A stretch of DNA of 64,000 bases from Pseudomonadota bacterium. GTDB taxonomy: Bacteria > Pseudomonadota > Alphaproteobacteria > Sphingomonadales > Sphingomonadaceae. The position numbers and the translations under genes were made by a program. The DNA lies in the NCBI GenBank assembly GCA_023457895.1, contig JAEXAY010000019.1, positions 28,143 to 92,142 of the forward strand. The letters run 5' to 3'. How positions within the stretch are numbered: the stretch's first letter is position 1; each line of letters opens with the position of its first letter. Shown piece after piece: positions 1-7,795 of the stretch. The notes beneath the pieces were generated by a model that was given only the letters and a program-made list of their open reading frames with translations, was not told the origin of the DNA and did no database searches.

Positions 1-60
1 GGACAGGAGCAGCGCCATGGCTGCGCCCGCCGCCAGCCGGAATCGGGTCAGGGTCATCAT
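1..60 (-). CDS. partial secreted protein, N-terminus only
   Basis: The reverse strand reads from an ATG at 60 off the left edge of the window. The visible 20 residues start MMTLTRFRLAAGAAMALLLS, which is a positively charged n-region followed by an alanine/leucine-rich hydrophobic core, as in a Sec signal peptide. The frame stays open to the edge. It points the same way as the glutaredoxin-MauE gene (stop at 185) and lies 124 bp downstream of it. Only the export signal is visible, so no function can be given. Low certainty, because 60 bases is little evidence. Confidence 0.45.
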   Translation of the reverse strand, partial: MMTLTRFRLAAGAAMALLLS

Positions 61-184
61 GACCGGGATGTTTAATGGCCCAAACTCAGCTTCGCAAACA
101 AAGTATAGCCAAGCGGGTGTTTGCCCTATTGTTCAATTGCGAAGGGCGGGCTTGGCAACAGCTTGGGGGGCGTCCTGTTCAACG

Positions 185-946
185 CTACAGCATCCACAGT
201 GCCATGCCGATCATGAACAGGTTTTCGGTCAGCGAGACAAAGCCCAGCGGTACATTGGTGTTGCCGCCGACACAGGCGCATTTGAGTTCGCGTTTGTCGA
301 GATAGACCGCCTTGAACACACTCACCGCGCCGATCGTGCCGATGAACAGAGCGACCGGGATCGACAGCCAGTCGAGCCAGTGCGCGGTCATCAGAACGCC
401 CGCCAGCCCTTCGGCGAACGGATAGATGCTGGCATAAGGGACCCAGCGTTTCGCCAGCAGGTCATAGTTCAGGAACATGGTCGAGAACTTGCCGATGTCC
501 TGGAGTTTGAGCAGCGCCAAGATGCACATGCTGAACGAGACGAACCATTCGGCCGCGCGCACCGTGAAGGCGTTGCCATAAGCGGTATGGCTCGCCGCCA
601 GCGCCATCAGCGCGGTCATCGCGAACAGCGCGACGACGGGCGTATAGCTGGTCGCACCCGGATCGGCGACCTTGAGGCCGAGGAAACGGCGCAGATCATC
701 ATGGCCGCCAATGCGCTCGCCGCCGATCCAGATTTGCGGAGTGGTCTTGACGCCATGTTTTTCCTTGAACGCGTCGGTTTCCGCCCGCGTGGTGAGCAGC
801 CGGTCATCGACGGTAAAGCCGCGGCTCTTGAGTAAATGAAGCGCCTTCAGCCCATAGGGACAGGTGTGGTCCGGCAACACCATGCGATAAAGGATGGCGG
901 ATTTGGACGCCGGTGCGGTGGAGGCCGGGCTTGTTTGCTGTGTCAT
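185..946 (-). CDS. glutaredoxin-MauE (DoxX-like) membrane fusion protein
   Basis: This 253-residue protein joins a cytoplasmic thioredoxin-fold domain to a polytopic membrane domain. Residues 17-92 look like a glutaredoxin: CPYG at 29-32 is a monothiol version of the CPYC active site, and TTP at 68-70 gives the cis-proline. The rest holds about five hydrophobic segments of the MauE/DoxX type with a CACVGG motif near residue 222, seen in MauE-like electron-transfer proteins. A role in thiol-disulfide transfer across the inner membrane is inferred. It is divergent from a MerR regulator and sits under a MerR-type promoter (951-984). The ATG at 946 lies just at the expected transcription start, so the mRNA may be leaderless; the next Met (residue 22) would cut into the glutaredoxin fold, which supports the 946 start. 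Confidence 0.85.
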   Translation of the reverse strand: MTQQTSPASTAPASKSAILYRMVLPDHTCPYGLKALHLLKSRGFTVDDRLLTTRAETDAFKEKHGVKTTPQIWIGGERIGGHDDLRRFLGLKVADPGATSYTPVVALFAMTALMALAASHTAYGNAFTVRAAEWFVSFSMCILALLKLQDIGKFSTMFLNYDLLAKRWVPYASIYPFAEGLAGVLMTAHWLDWLSIPVALFIGTIGAVSVFKAVYLDKRELKCACVGGNTNVPLGFVSLTENLFMIGMALWML

Positions 947-950
947 TCAC

Positions 951-984
951 CCTATATAGGTTCCGTACCCTAGTACGGAGTCAA
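951..984 (-). promoter_or_regulatory. MerR-type promoter and operator for the glutaredoxin-MauE gene
   Basis: On the minus strand there is a -35 TTGACT (984-979) and a -10 TATATA (958-953) separated by 20 bp, longer than the usual 17, as expected for promoters that MerR proteins untwist. The spacer holds a perfect dyad, TCCGTAC (962-968) and GTACGGA (973-979), with a 4-bp centre. From memory, the layout closely matches the mer operon operator of Tn21/Tn501. The right arm also supplies GGAG (977-980) as the ribosome binding site of the divergent merR-like gene, so a bound regulator would sit on its own translation-initiation region. Confidence 0.85.
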
Positions 985-987
985 GCA

Positions 988-1389
988 ATGCGAATGACGA
1001 TCGGAAAACTGGCTGCGGAAGGCGGGGTCGGTGTGGAGACGGTGCGCTATTATCAGCGGCGCGGCTTGATGGATACGCCCGTGCGTCCCGGCGGCGAGGG
1101 CTGGGGGGCAGGGGTGCGCCACTATGGCGAGGATCATCTGGGCCGCCTCAAGTTCATCCGCTCGGCGAAGGCTGCCGGGTTTACGCTGGATGAGATCGCA
1201 ACGCTGCTCGAACTCGATGGCGCCACCGATCGCGGCGCCATTCGTGAACTCACGCTGCAACGCGTGGCCGCGCTTGATGAAAAGATTGCCGAATTGAAAA
1301 GGGCGCGCACGGCGCTGGAAGGGCTGGCGCGGGAATGCGCTTCGCACCCGCAAGGCAATTGCCCCATTCTCGAAGCGTTTGAAGTCTAG
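988..1389 (+). CDS. MerR family transcriptional regulator, mercury-MerR-like with two of three metal cysteines
   Basis: The 133-residue protein has the MerR N-terminal winged helix (MTIGKLAAEGGVGVETVRYY from residue 3), a central dimerisation helix and a C-terminal metal loop. In Hg-MerR the ligands are Cys82, Cys117 and Cys126. Here Cys117 and Cys125 are present (ECASHPQGNCPI), but the first position reads ATDRG, without cysteine. The metal or thiol signal is therefore probably not sensed exactly as by Hg-MerR; the true inducer is unknown. The ATG at 988 is preceded by GGAG with 7-bp spacing. It is divergent from the glutaredoxin-MauE gene, its likely target, and the operator between them fits MerR spacing. 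Confidence 0.88.
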   Translation: MRMTIGKLAAEGGVGVETVRYYQRRGLMDTPVRPGGEGWGAGVRHYGEDHLGRLKFIRSAKAAGFTLDEIATLLELDGATDRGAIRELTLQRVAALDEKIAELKRARTALEGLARECASHPQGNCPILEAFEV

Positions 1390-1453
1390 GGGGTGAAGTC
1401 TGGGGCCAGAAGTCTGGGGGAGGGCGGGCCGGTGACCGCGCCGCCTGCTTGGC

Positions 1454-1867
1454 TTAGCCGGCGTTGCCAGCCATAGCCTTGGACATGCCCGCAAGCGCGC
1501 TGAGAAAGCTCGCAACCAGTTCCGGGTCGTCGGGCACTTCTTCCTCGGCCGCGCGCTTCATGGCGAGCATCCACTGGGTTGCCGTTTCCATTCCCATGCC
1601 GGGAAGCCCGCGATGGAGCGACATGATGCACGCGCCCGGACGGTCATTATACCAGTCCTTCGGTCCGCCCGACCAGGCGACGAGGAAATCTGTCAGCGAT
1701 TCCCTGACCGGGCCGAGATCGGCCGCATGCATCGCGCGCAGCCCGGCATAATCGGGATCGCTGTCCATCAGGTCATAGAAGCGGTTGACAATACGGGCGA
1801 ACGTCTCGCGTCCGCCGATGCGGTCAAACGGCGACATGGGCTTTGCTGCGGGGTCGGATTTGCTCAT
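1454..1867 (-). CDS. group II truncated hemoglobin
   Basis: A 137-residue globin. Visible family marks are a B10 tyrosine (NRFYDLMD), a proximal F8 histidine in IMSLHRGLP, and a G8 tryptophan in TATQWMLAM, the usual group II combination. Such proteins bind O2 or NO and often take part in nitrosative or oxidative stress defence; the substrate here cannot be read from sequence. The gene stands alone between the merR-like gene (convergent) and ychF. Start is the ATG at 1867; a nearby Met at residue 11 (MSPFDRIGG) could be an alternative start. Confidence 0.85.
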   Translation of the reverse strand: MSKSDPAAKPMSPFDRIGGRETFARIVNRFYDLMDSDPDYAGLRAMHAADLGPVRESLTDFLVAWSGGPKDWYNDRPGACIMSLHRGLPGMGMETATQWMLAMKRAAEEEVPDDPELVASFLSALAGMSKAMAGNAG

Positions 1868-1921
1868 GCTTTCATCATGGCCTGTCCGGGCAAAGCGAGT
1901 CTTTGCGCCAGATCAAAAACG

Positions 1922-3022
1922 TCAGACGTTGAACTTGAAGTGCATGACGTCGCCGTCCTGCACGACATAGTCCTTGCCTTCCTGCCTTAGTTTGCCCGCC
2001 TCCTTGGCATGATGTTCCCCGCCCAGCGCGACATAATCGTCAAAGGCGATGGTTTCGGCGCGAATGAAACCGCGCTGCATGTCCGAATGGATTTCGCCCG
2101 CCGCTTCGGGGGCCTTGGCGCCGGCATGGACGGTCCACGCCCGCGCTTCCTTGGGGCCGACGGTGAAGAAGGTCAGGAGATGGAGGAGGTCGTAACCCGC
2201 CCGGATGATGCGCGCGAGGCCAGTTTCATGGAGGCCCATTTCTTCGAGGAAGGCGAGTTTTTCTTCGGCTTCCATGCCGCAGAGGTCGGCCTCGATCGCG
2301 GCCGATACCAGCACCGCCTGCGCGCCTTCCGCTTTGGCCTTTTCAAACACGCGGGCGGAATGCGCGTTGCCGGTCGCGGCGTCGTCTTCATTGACGTTGC
2401 AGACATAGAGAATCGGCTTTGACGTCAGCAATTGCGCCTGCTGGAAAATCTTGCGCTCTTCCTCGTCTTTGGGTTCGGTGAGACGGGCGGGCTTGCCTTC
2501 GCGCAGCAGTTCGAGGGCCTGCCCTAGCACCGACGCGGCAATCTTTGCTTCCTTGTCGCCGCTGGTGGCTTTCTTCTGGAAGGCGGGGACGCGCTTTTCG
2601 AGCGATTCAAGATCGGCGAGCATCAGTTCGGTTTCGACGGTTTCCGCATCCGCAATCGGATCGATCTTGTTCTCGACATGCTGGATATCGTCATTTTCAA
2701 AGCAACGCAGGACGTGAACAATCGCGTCCACTTCCCTGATATTGCCGAGAAACTGGTTGCCGAGGCCTTCGCCCCTGGAGGCGCCGCGCACCAGCCCCGC
2801 AATGTCCACAAAGGCGAGCTGGGTTTCGATGATCTTCTGCGATCCGGCGATCCCTGCGAGCTTGTGGAGGCGCGGATCGGGCACCGCGACATTGCCGACA
2901 TTGGGCTCGATCGTGCAGAAAGGATAATTGGCCGCCTGTGCCGCCTGCGTTTCGGTCAGCGCATTGAACAAGGTGGACTTGCCGACATTCGGCAGCCCGA
3001 CGATTCCGCATTTGAAACCCAT
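1922..3022 (-). CDS. ychF: Obg-like ribosome-binding ATPase YchF
   Basis: 366 residues, the normal family length. The N-terminus reads GIVGLPNVGKSTLFNAL, a P-loop of the TRAFAC Obg class, followed by DIAGLVRGASRGEGLGNQF (switch II region). A coiled-coil region follows and the C-terminus is a TGS domain. YchF binds the ribosome, hydrolyses ATP and down-modulates oxidative stress responses in E. coli; here that is by family. It lies next to pth, a common bacterial pairing, with a repeat element (3037-3104) in the gap between them. Confidence 0.97.
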   Translation of the reverse strand: MGFKCGIVGLPNVGKSTLFNALTETQAAQAANYPFCTIEPNVGNVAVPDPRLHKLAGIAGSQKIIETQLAFVDIAGLVRGASRGEGLGNQFLGNIREVDAIVHVLRCFENDDIQHVENKIDPIADAETVETELMLADLESLEKRVPAFQKKATSGDKEAKIAASVLGQALELLREGKPARLTEPKDEEERKIFQQAQLLTSKPILYVCNVNEDDAATGNAHSARVFEKAKAEGAQAVLVSAAIEADLCGMEAEEKLAFLEEMGLHETGLARIIRAGYDLLHLLTFFTVGPKEARAWTVHAGAKAPEAAGEIHSDMQRGFIRAETIAFDDYVALGGEHHAKEAGKLRQEGKDYVVQDGDVMHFKFNV

Positions 3023-3036
3023 TAGTCGTTATTTCC

Positions 3037-3104
3037 CGTAGCCCTGAGCGTGTCGAAGGGCGTCTCTAGGCCTAGATACGTGCTTCGACAAGCTTAGCAC
3101 TGCG
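3037..3104. repeat. intergenic copy of the SPEPVEG/ASTGSA palindromic repeat
   Basis: The segment begins AGCCCTGAGCGTGTCGAAGG and ends with GTGCTTCGACAAGCTTAGCA, so its ends are inverted copies of each other around GTCGAAG/CTTCGAC. The same element occurs twice inside glyS (9840-9921 and 10755-10824). In the reading frame used by the glyS copies this one hits a TAG stop after SPERVEGRL, so it could not have been tolerated inside a gene in that frame. It lies between pth and ychF. Confidence 0.8.
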
Positions 3105-3124
3105 GTTTAATGGTAATGATGCAG

Positions 3125-3697
3125 TTACCCGGCGTTCAGCCGTCCCGCCACATCGCTCATGAAGCGAACATCGTCCCCCTTGGCGAGCCATTCCGCTTCC
3201 GCGCTGATCGCGCCGAGCATGTCGGTGAGGTCGTCCATCTCGTCCTTGGCGTAATTGCCGAGGACATAGCCGGTGACGCGATCCTTGTGCCCCGGATGCC
3301 CGATGCCGATGCGCACGCGGCGGTAATCGGGGCCGATATGCTGGGTGGTGGATTTGAGGCCGTTATGGCCGGCACTGCCGCCGCCTTGCTTGACCTTGAC
3401 CTTGAAGGGGGCGAGGTCGAGTTCGTCGTGGAAAACGGTGACGTCTTCCGGCGCCAGCTTGTAGAAATCCATCGCCGCGCGGACGGAGCGGCCGCTTTCG
3501 TTCATGAAGGTGGCAGGTTTGAGGAACAGGATTTTGCCGGTCCCGATGCGGCCTTCGCGCAGCCAGCCCTGAAATGCTTTTTTTTCCGGTCCGAAGCCGT
3601 GCATATCGGCCATGACGTCGAGCGCCATAAAGCCGACATTGTGGCGGTGCATCGCATATTGCGGCCCAGGATTGCCGAGTCCAACCCAAATTTGCAT
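3125..3697 (-). CDS. pth: peptidyl-tRNA hydrolase
   Basis: 190 residues. It cleaves peptidyl-tRNA released by stalled ribosomes. Family residues are all present: the N-terminal GLGNPGPQY, the catalytic histidine in HRHNVGF, the asparagine in KPATFMNESGRSV, the aspartate in FHDELDL, and GGGSAGHNGLKS. It is transcribed in the same direction as rplY upstream (4448-3819) and ychF downstream, the classic rplY-pth-ychF order. A paired-hairpin repeat lies between rplY and pth. Confidence 0.97.
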   Translation of the reverse strand: MQIWVGLGNPGPQYAMHRHNVGFMALDVMADMHGFGPEKKAFQGWLREGRIGTGKILFLKPATFMNESGRSVRAAMDFYKLAPEDVTVFHDELDLAPFKVKVKQGGGSAGHNGLKSTTQHIGPDYRRVRIGIGHPGHKDRVTGYVLGNYAKDEMDDLTDMLGAISAEAEWLAKGDDVRFMSDVAGRLNAG

Positions 3698-3704
3698 GAA
3701 AGTC

Positions 3705-3797
3705 CCCCTCCCGCTTGCGGGAGGGGCTGGGGGTGGGATTTTTCAATCCACCCAAGTTCCCAGACCCACCCCTAACCCCTCCCGCAAGCGGGAGGGG
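3705..3797. repeat. paired REP-like hairpins (BIME-type element)
   Basis: Two GC-rich hairpins face each other. The first (3705-3726) has arms CCCCTCCCGC and GCGGGAGGGG around TT; the second (3776-3797) has the same arms around AA. Each is followed or preceded by a GGGGGTGGG or CCCACCCC block, giving an overall inverted arrangement. A second copy with the same build is at 11092-11189. Such elements are usually spread by RAYT transposases encoded elsewhere; none is in this window. It may also act as a transcription or mRNA-stability barrier between rplY and pth. Confidence 0.85.
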
Positions 3798-3818
3798 AAT
3801 TGGGTTAGCCGATCAATT

Positions 3819-4448
3819 TCAGCCTTCGGCTTCTTCCTCGGCTTCACCTTCCTTGGTGGTGTCGCCTTCGGTCGACTTGAGCGCCGACGGAGCCACAATC
3901 GTCGCGATCGTGAAGTCGCGGTCGGTGATCGCGCTCGATGACCCTTCGGGCAGGGTGACGTGGCTGATGTGGATTGAATCGCCGACTTCGAGTCCGGTCA
4001 CGTCGATAACGATTTCGTCCGGAATCCTTGCCGCGTCGCATACCAGTTCGAGTTCGTGACGCACGATGTTGAGTACGCCGCCCTTCTTGAGGCCGGGCGA
4101 TGCTTCTTCATTTTCAAAGCGTACCGGCACGGCGACGTTGACCGTCGCGTCCTTGGCAAGGCGCAGGAAATCGACATGCTCCGGGCGATCAGTGACGGGG
4201 TGGAACGCTACATCTTTGGGCAGGGTGCGGACGGCCTTGCCGCCGACTTCAACCATCACGATCGAGTTCATGAAGTGGCCGGTGCCCAGCGCCTTGACCA
4301 GAGCCTTTTCTTCAACGTGGATGGTCTGTGGTTCTTCCTTGCCGCCATAGATGACGGCGGGTACGCGGCCTTCGCGACGCAATGCACGGGAGGCTCCCTT
4401 GCCAGCCCGGTCGCGCGCTTCGGCCGACAAAGTCAGCTGATCGCTCAT
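3819..4448 (-). CDS. rplY: 50S ribosomal protein L25/general stress protein Ctc
   Basis: 209 residues of the long, Ctc-type bL25 that binds 5S rRNA. It starts MSDQLTLSAEARDRAGKGAS and ends in an acidic tail, EGDTTKEGEAEEEAEG, typical of alphaproteobacterial members. The ATG at 4448 is preferred over an upstream in-frame ATG at 4481 because GGAG stands 8 bases before it and because the family begins at this methionine. It heads the rplY-pth-ychF run. Confidence 0.95.
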   Translation of the reverse strand: MSDQLTLSAEARDRAGKGASRALRREGRVPAVIYGGKEEPQTIHVEEKALVKALGTGHFMNSIVMVEVGGKAVRTLPKDVAFHPVTDRPEHVDFLRLAKDATVNVAVPVRFENEEASPGLKKGGVLNIVRHELELVCDAARIPDEIVIDVTGLEVGDSIHISHVTLPEGSSSAITDRDFTIATIVAPSALKSTEGDTTKEGEAEEEAEG

Positions 4449-4590
4449 AATAATACTCCAAAATTTGAATGTGGGGCGCACACCTTGCGCGCTCCATTCC
4501 CTTCACGCCTCCAGGGATGACCATGACAGGGAAGCGGCGCCCATAGCGGCAAGCCTGCCAAAATGCAAGGGTCCGAGGCCTTGGCGGCGG

Positions 4591-5574
4591 CTATTGTACG
4601 CGCTCGACCTCCAGTCCCTGCTGAGTCAGCATCGCCTGCACGCTGTCGTCGCCGACCAGATGGCCTGCGCCGACCGCGACAAGGATCGTACCGGGAAGCG
4701 CGAGCCGGTCCCGCAGCCAGGCTGCCCATTGCCGGTTCCGGTCGGTGAGCAGCGGACCAGCGAGACCATCAACCGCGCGTAATTCGCTGTCAGCGTAAAG
4801 GGCCACGGCTTCGACATCACCCCGCGACCATGCTTGAACGAGGCGATCAAACTTGGCGCTGGCATTGGGTGCATCACTGATCGTGCGGGCGAGGAGGGCG
4901 TCCTGAGTAGCTTGTGGCAAGCCGTCGAAAAGTCCCAGCTGGTAATCTACCGTTTCGAGACCGGCCACCGGTTTACCCAGTGCAACAAATTTCTGTGTCA
5001 GCTGTTTTTCCGTGCCGCGTTCGAGCGACAGGGAAGCATTTCGGGAAACGGCGTTGGACAGCAACAGAGCGGCGGCCCAGCTTTCCATGCTATCGAGCTG
5101 CGGGCGGCTTATCCGCGCACGCGATGCTAGCAGGTCAAGTTCGTCGATGAACTGAGGTGGAAGGCGGTTTTCGATAGGCGCTTGTGGCGTATCACCGGCA
5201 AGGTTTGCCAATACCCCCGGCGCCTTAGCTTGTTCCTCGGGCGCGAGTTCCAGCACCAACGTATCGGCTTCCGCGATCGCGCGGTCGACCATGCCCGATT
5301 GCCAATCGATCCCGCGCGGCAGCATGTGGATGCCGCCGAACAGATAGATGGTCGTATCGCCGTCTGACAGTTTCCACATAGCGGGCCGAAGTGGACGAGC
5401 CCGATCGCGGCCCGCCATGCTTCCTTGCTGCCCGGTTTGCGGGCCGGTATTGATGAGCCTGTCTTGCTCGGCTGTGGCCTCCCCGCTTCGGTCGCAACCC
5501 GTCAGCAGCGCGAGGCTGAGGCCAATCATGGCCGCAAGGGTGGCGGGGCGGATCATCCGGGAAAAAGCGACCAT
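4591..5574 (-). CDS. TraB/GumN family lipoprotein, paralogue 3 of 3
   Basis: 327 residues with a lipoprotein signal (LALLTGC, lipid-anchored Cys near residue 27). The mature part carries the TraB/GumN pattern: WKLSDGDTTIYLFGGIHMLP near the start, a glutamate-rich LVLELAPEE segment, and a C-terminal LVAVGAGHLVGDDSV. The family is related to the Tiki/TraB metalloprotease-like fold with conserved GxxH and E residues, but its substrate in bacteria is not established. Third and last of a tandem set, 31 bp downstream of paralogue 2, so probably one operon. Confidence 0.85.
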   Translation of the reverse strand: MVAFSRMIRPATLAAMIGLSLALLTGCDRSGEATAEQDRLINTGPQTGQQGSMAGRDRARPLRPAMWKLSDGDTTIYLFGGIHMLPRGIDWQSGMVDRAIAEADTLVLELAPEEQAKAPGVLANLAGDTPQAPIENRLPPQFIDELDLLASRARISRPQLDSMESWAAALLLSNAVSRNASLSLERGTEKQLTQKFVALGKPVAGLETVDYQLGLFDGLPQATQDALLARTISDAPNASAKFDRLVQAWSRGDVEAVALYADSELRAVDGLAGPLLTDRNRQWAAWLRDRLALPGTILVAVGAGHLVGDDSVQAMLTQQGLEVERVQ

Positions 5575-5605
5575 GTTTGTGTGGTAACCGTCTTTTCGAA
5601 CGCCT

Positions 5606-6601
5606 TCAATTGGGAACGCGTTCAGCGGCTATGCCATGATCGGTGCCGAGAAAATGCTGGACGCTGCGGGGGCCGGCAAGGTGGCTGGCGCCGACCGCGA
5701 CAAAGACCGTGCCGGATGTCTGGAGCCGCTTTGCAAGCCACGCCGCCCAACGCCGGTTACGATCGAACAGCATGATCCGCGACATCCCTTCCATTTTGTA
5801 GAGAGCGACATTCTTGCTGGCGGCAAGGCCTTCCGCGTTGCCGTTCATCCACTGGCCCGACATGGCAGCGATACTGGCACGGACATCGCTCTTGCTGGTG
5901 ACGAGCTGGATCAGCGAATCAATCTGTTCGTTTTCGGGCACGCTATCGAGCATCGAGAGCTGTGCCTGCGGCGTTTCGAGCGCTTCGTGCTTTTTTGACC
6001 CCAGTGAGGCGATAAGCACCCGCTCGGCGCCAGAACGAGGATCGAACCCGGCCTTGCGATAACGCGTGGTGGCAAGGAGACTGGCAACATACCAGGGTTC
6101 GAACCGGTCGAGACTTTGCGGACGAAGATCCTGCGCCTCAACGAAATTCTTGTAGTCTTGCCGTACCGCAGGAGGAAGTTTCGCCGTCAGGGCGGGGCCG
6201 TCGACATCAGTTGCCAGCGCGATGGTGGCGGGCGCAAGCTCCATCGGGTTTGCGGGCGTGATGATCTCGGTAACCAGCGTGTCAGAGCCATCAAACGCCT
6301 GCCGCAACGGTCCCTTGAACCATCGATCCTCTGATCCCGGCGGCAGCATGTGAAAGGTGCCGAACAGGTAGATGACGGTATCGGCGTCGTGGATACGCCA
6401 CAGCGCAGGGCCATGATAAGTGATGGACTCCAAGGGAATGTTTCGCTGTGCCGGCGGCGGCACGACTGGTGAGGGTTGCGCGGAGCGATATCCCAGCCAC
6501 ACGGCTGCAGCGATAATGAAAGCTGCGATCGGCAGGAAAAAGCGGGGCAGGCGCATATCGCCGCGATAGCGCGTGCCCTTGCAGACGTCATCCAAATTCA
6601 C
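5606..6601 (-). CDS. TraB/GumN family protein, paralogue 2 of 3
   Basis: 331 residues. Unlike its two neighbours it has no lipobox; instead a single N-terminal hydrophobic segment (FFLPIAAFIIAAAVWLGYRS) should anchor or export it. The shared pattern is present: ALWRIHDADTVIYLFGTFHM near residue 60-80, LVTEI, and VFVAVGASHLAG near the C-terminus. Five bases separate it from the upstream paralogue (stop at 6607), which suggests co-transcription. The start may instead be the Met at residue 16 (MRLPRFFLPI), which gives a more ordinary signal sequence. Confidence 0.83.
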   Translation of the reverse strand: MNLDDVCKGTRYRGDMRLPRFFLPIAAFIIAAAVWLGYRSAQPSPVVPPPAQRNIPLESITYHGPALWRIHDADTVIYLFGTFHMLPPGSEDRWFKGPLRQAFDGSDTLVTEIITPANPMELAPATIALATDVDGPALTAKLPPAVRQDYKNFVEAQDLRPQSLDRFEPWYVASLLATTRYRKAGFDPRSGAERVLIASLGSKKHEALETPQAQLSMLDSVPENEQIDSLIQLVTSKSDVRASIAAMSGQWMNGNAEGLAASKNVALYKMEGMSRIMLFDRNRRWAAWLAKRLQTSGTVFVAVGASHLAGPRSVQHFLGTDHGIAAERVPN

Positions 6602-6606
6602 GTGGA

Positions 6607-7545
6607 TTAGTAGACGACGCGCTTGACCTTGATCCCGCGCTTCTGGAGGAAGCTCTGGACACTATCATCGCCGGCCAGATGACCGGCACCGACCGCCATG
6701 AATACCGTTCCGGGCTTGTCCATTCGCGTCGCAATCCATTCGGCCCAGCGTGCATTGCGATCGGTCAGCATGATGCGCCGCGTTTCAGGCGTATCGTCCC
6801 AGTCCTGATTGATCAGCTGCGCCAGGCTGTCGGCATCGCCCGCCGTCCACGCCTGGGTCATTTCCTCGACAAATTTTCGAGCCTCGGCATCATCCTTGTC
6901 AACGGCACCCATCAGGCCGGCAAGCTGCTCGGCTTGCGGAATGGAATCGAGCCAGCCGAATTGCTGTTCGGCAGTTTCCAGCGCTGCCTGAGCTTTCTTG
7001 GCATCGCTGGCAGCCTTGTAGAGGGTCTTTTCAACGCCATCATTGGGATTCATGCCGGCCTTGGCATATTGGCCCATCGCCATGGCGACCATCGGGAACC
7101 AAGGGTCGAAGATTTCAAACCGTGCGGGCGGAAGCCCGATCCGCGTCATCGCCGCGTCATAACGGGCCTTCTGTTCGGGGTTCATTCGTTCGCTCAGTTT
7201 CTTGCCGTCGCTCGCCGCCGCATATTTCATGACCAGCGGAGCCATCGCCGCCTCGTTGCCGTCCGCGATCTCCGTTACCAGCGTATCGGATTTGTCGAAC
7301 GCCTCCTTGACCGCTTCGTCGAACCAACTGAGCCCGGGTGTGAGGAGGTGAACGGTGCCAAACAGGTAGATCGTTGTATCCTTATCCTTGACAACCCAGA
7401 GCGCCGGATCGGCATTATCGTTGGTGGCGGTAGGTGCGGCGGTGACCGGAACCGTTCTTTGTGCTGTGACATCGGGTGTAGCGCAGCCGGTGAACAGCAG
7501 GAACGCCCCTGCCGCGGTGAACAGGGTTTTAAGTGGAAATTTCAT
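6607..7545 (-). CDS. TraB/GumN family lipoprotein, paralogue 1 of 3
   Basis: 312 residues with a clear lipoprotein signal: MKFPLKTLFTAAGAFLLFTG followed by Cys20. The mature part shows ALWVVKDKDTTIYLFGTVHL, LVTEIADGNEAAMAPL, FEIFDPWFPM and VFMAVGAGHLAGDDSV, the conserved TraB/GumN blocks. It is the first gene of the three-gene run on the minus strand, divergent from glyQ. Function is not known beyond family membership; periplasmic or outer-membrane-facing location is inferred from the signal. Confidence 0.86.
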   Translation of the reverse strand: MKFPLKTLFTAAGAFLLFTGCATPDVTAQRTVPVTAAPTATNDNADPALWVVKDKDTTIYLFGTVHLLTPGLSWFDEAVKEAFDKSDTLVTEIADGNEAAMAPLVMKYAAASDGKKLSERMNPEQKARYDAAMTRIGLPPARFEIFDPWFPMVAMAMGQYAKAGMNPNDGVEKTLYKAASDAKKAQAALETAEQQFGWLDSIPQAEQLAGLMGAVDKDDAEARKFVEEMTQAWTAGDADSLAQLINQDWDDTPETRRIMLTDRNARWAEWIATRMDKPGTVFMAVGAGHLAGDDSVQSFLQKRGIKVKRVVY

Positions 7546-7795
7546 TCTTTGGCTCCAGGCGTGAAGAATATGTTCGGGCGAGCGACAGCGCTTACACTAA
7601 GCTTCGAAGATCACACCTTAAATTATCGCCATTAATTTCGACTGTGCTCAAGGCGTACCATGATTGTAGTGTTCGATTAACCGCGCTTCGTCCACTCCGG
7701 TTGCGGGTTCCGTACAGGTTTCGCACCTCTTGACCTCATCTCCCCTATCCGTCATGGGCCCGGATAATTGTTGCACTTGCGAAGGATATCTTCTG

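Noticed and set aside
3705..3797. CRISPR-like repeat array
   Set aside because: Only two inverted hairpins with no regular spacers and no cas genes; it is a BIME-type element.
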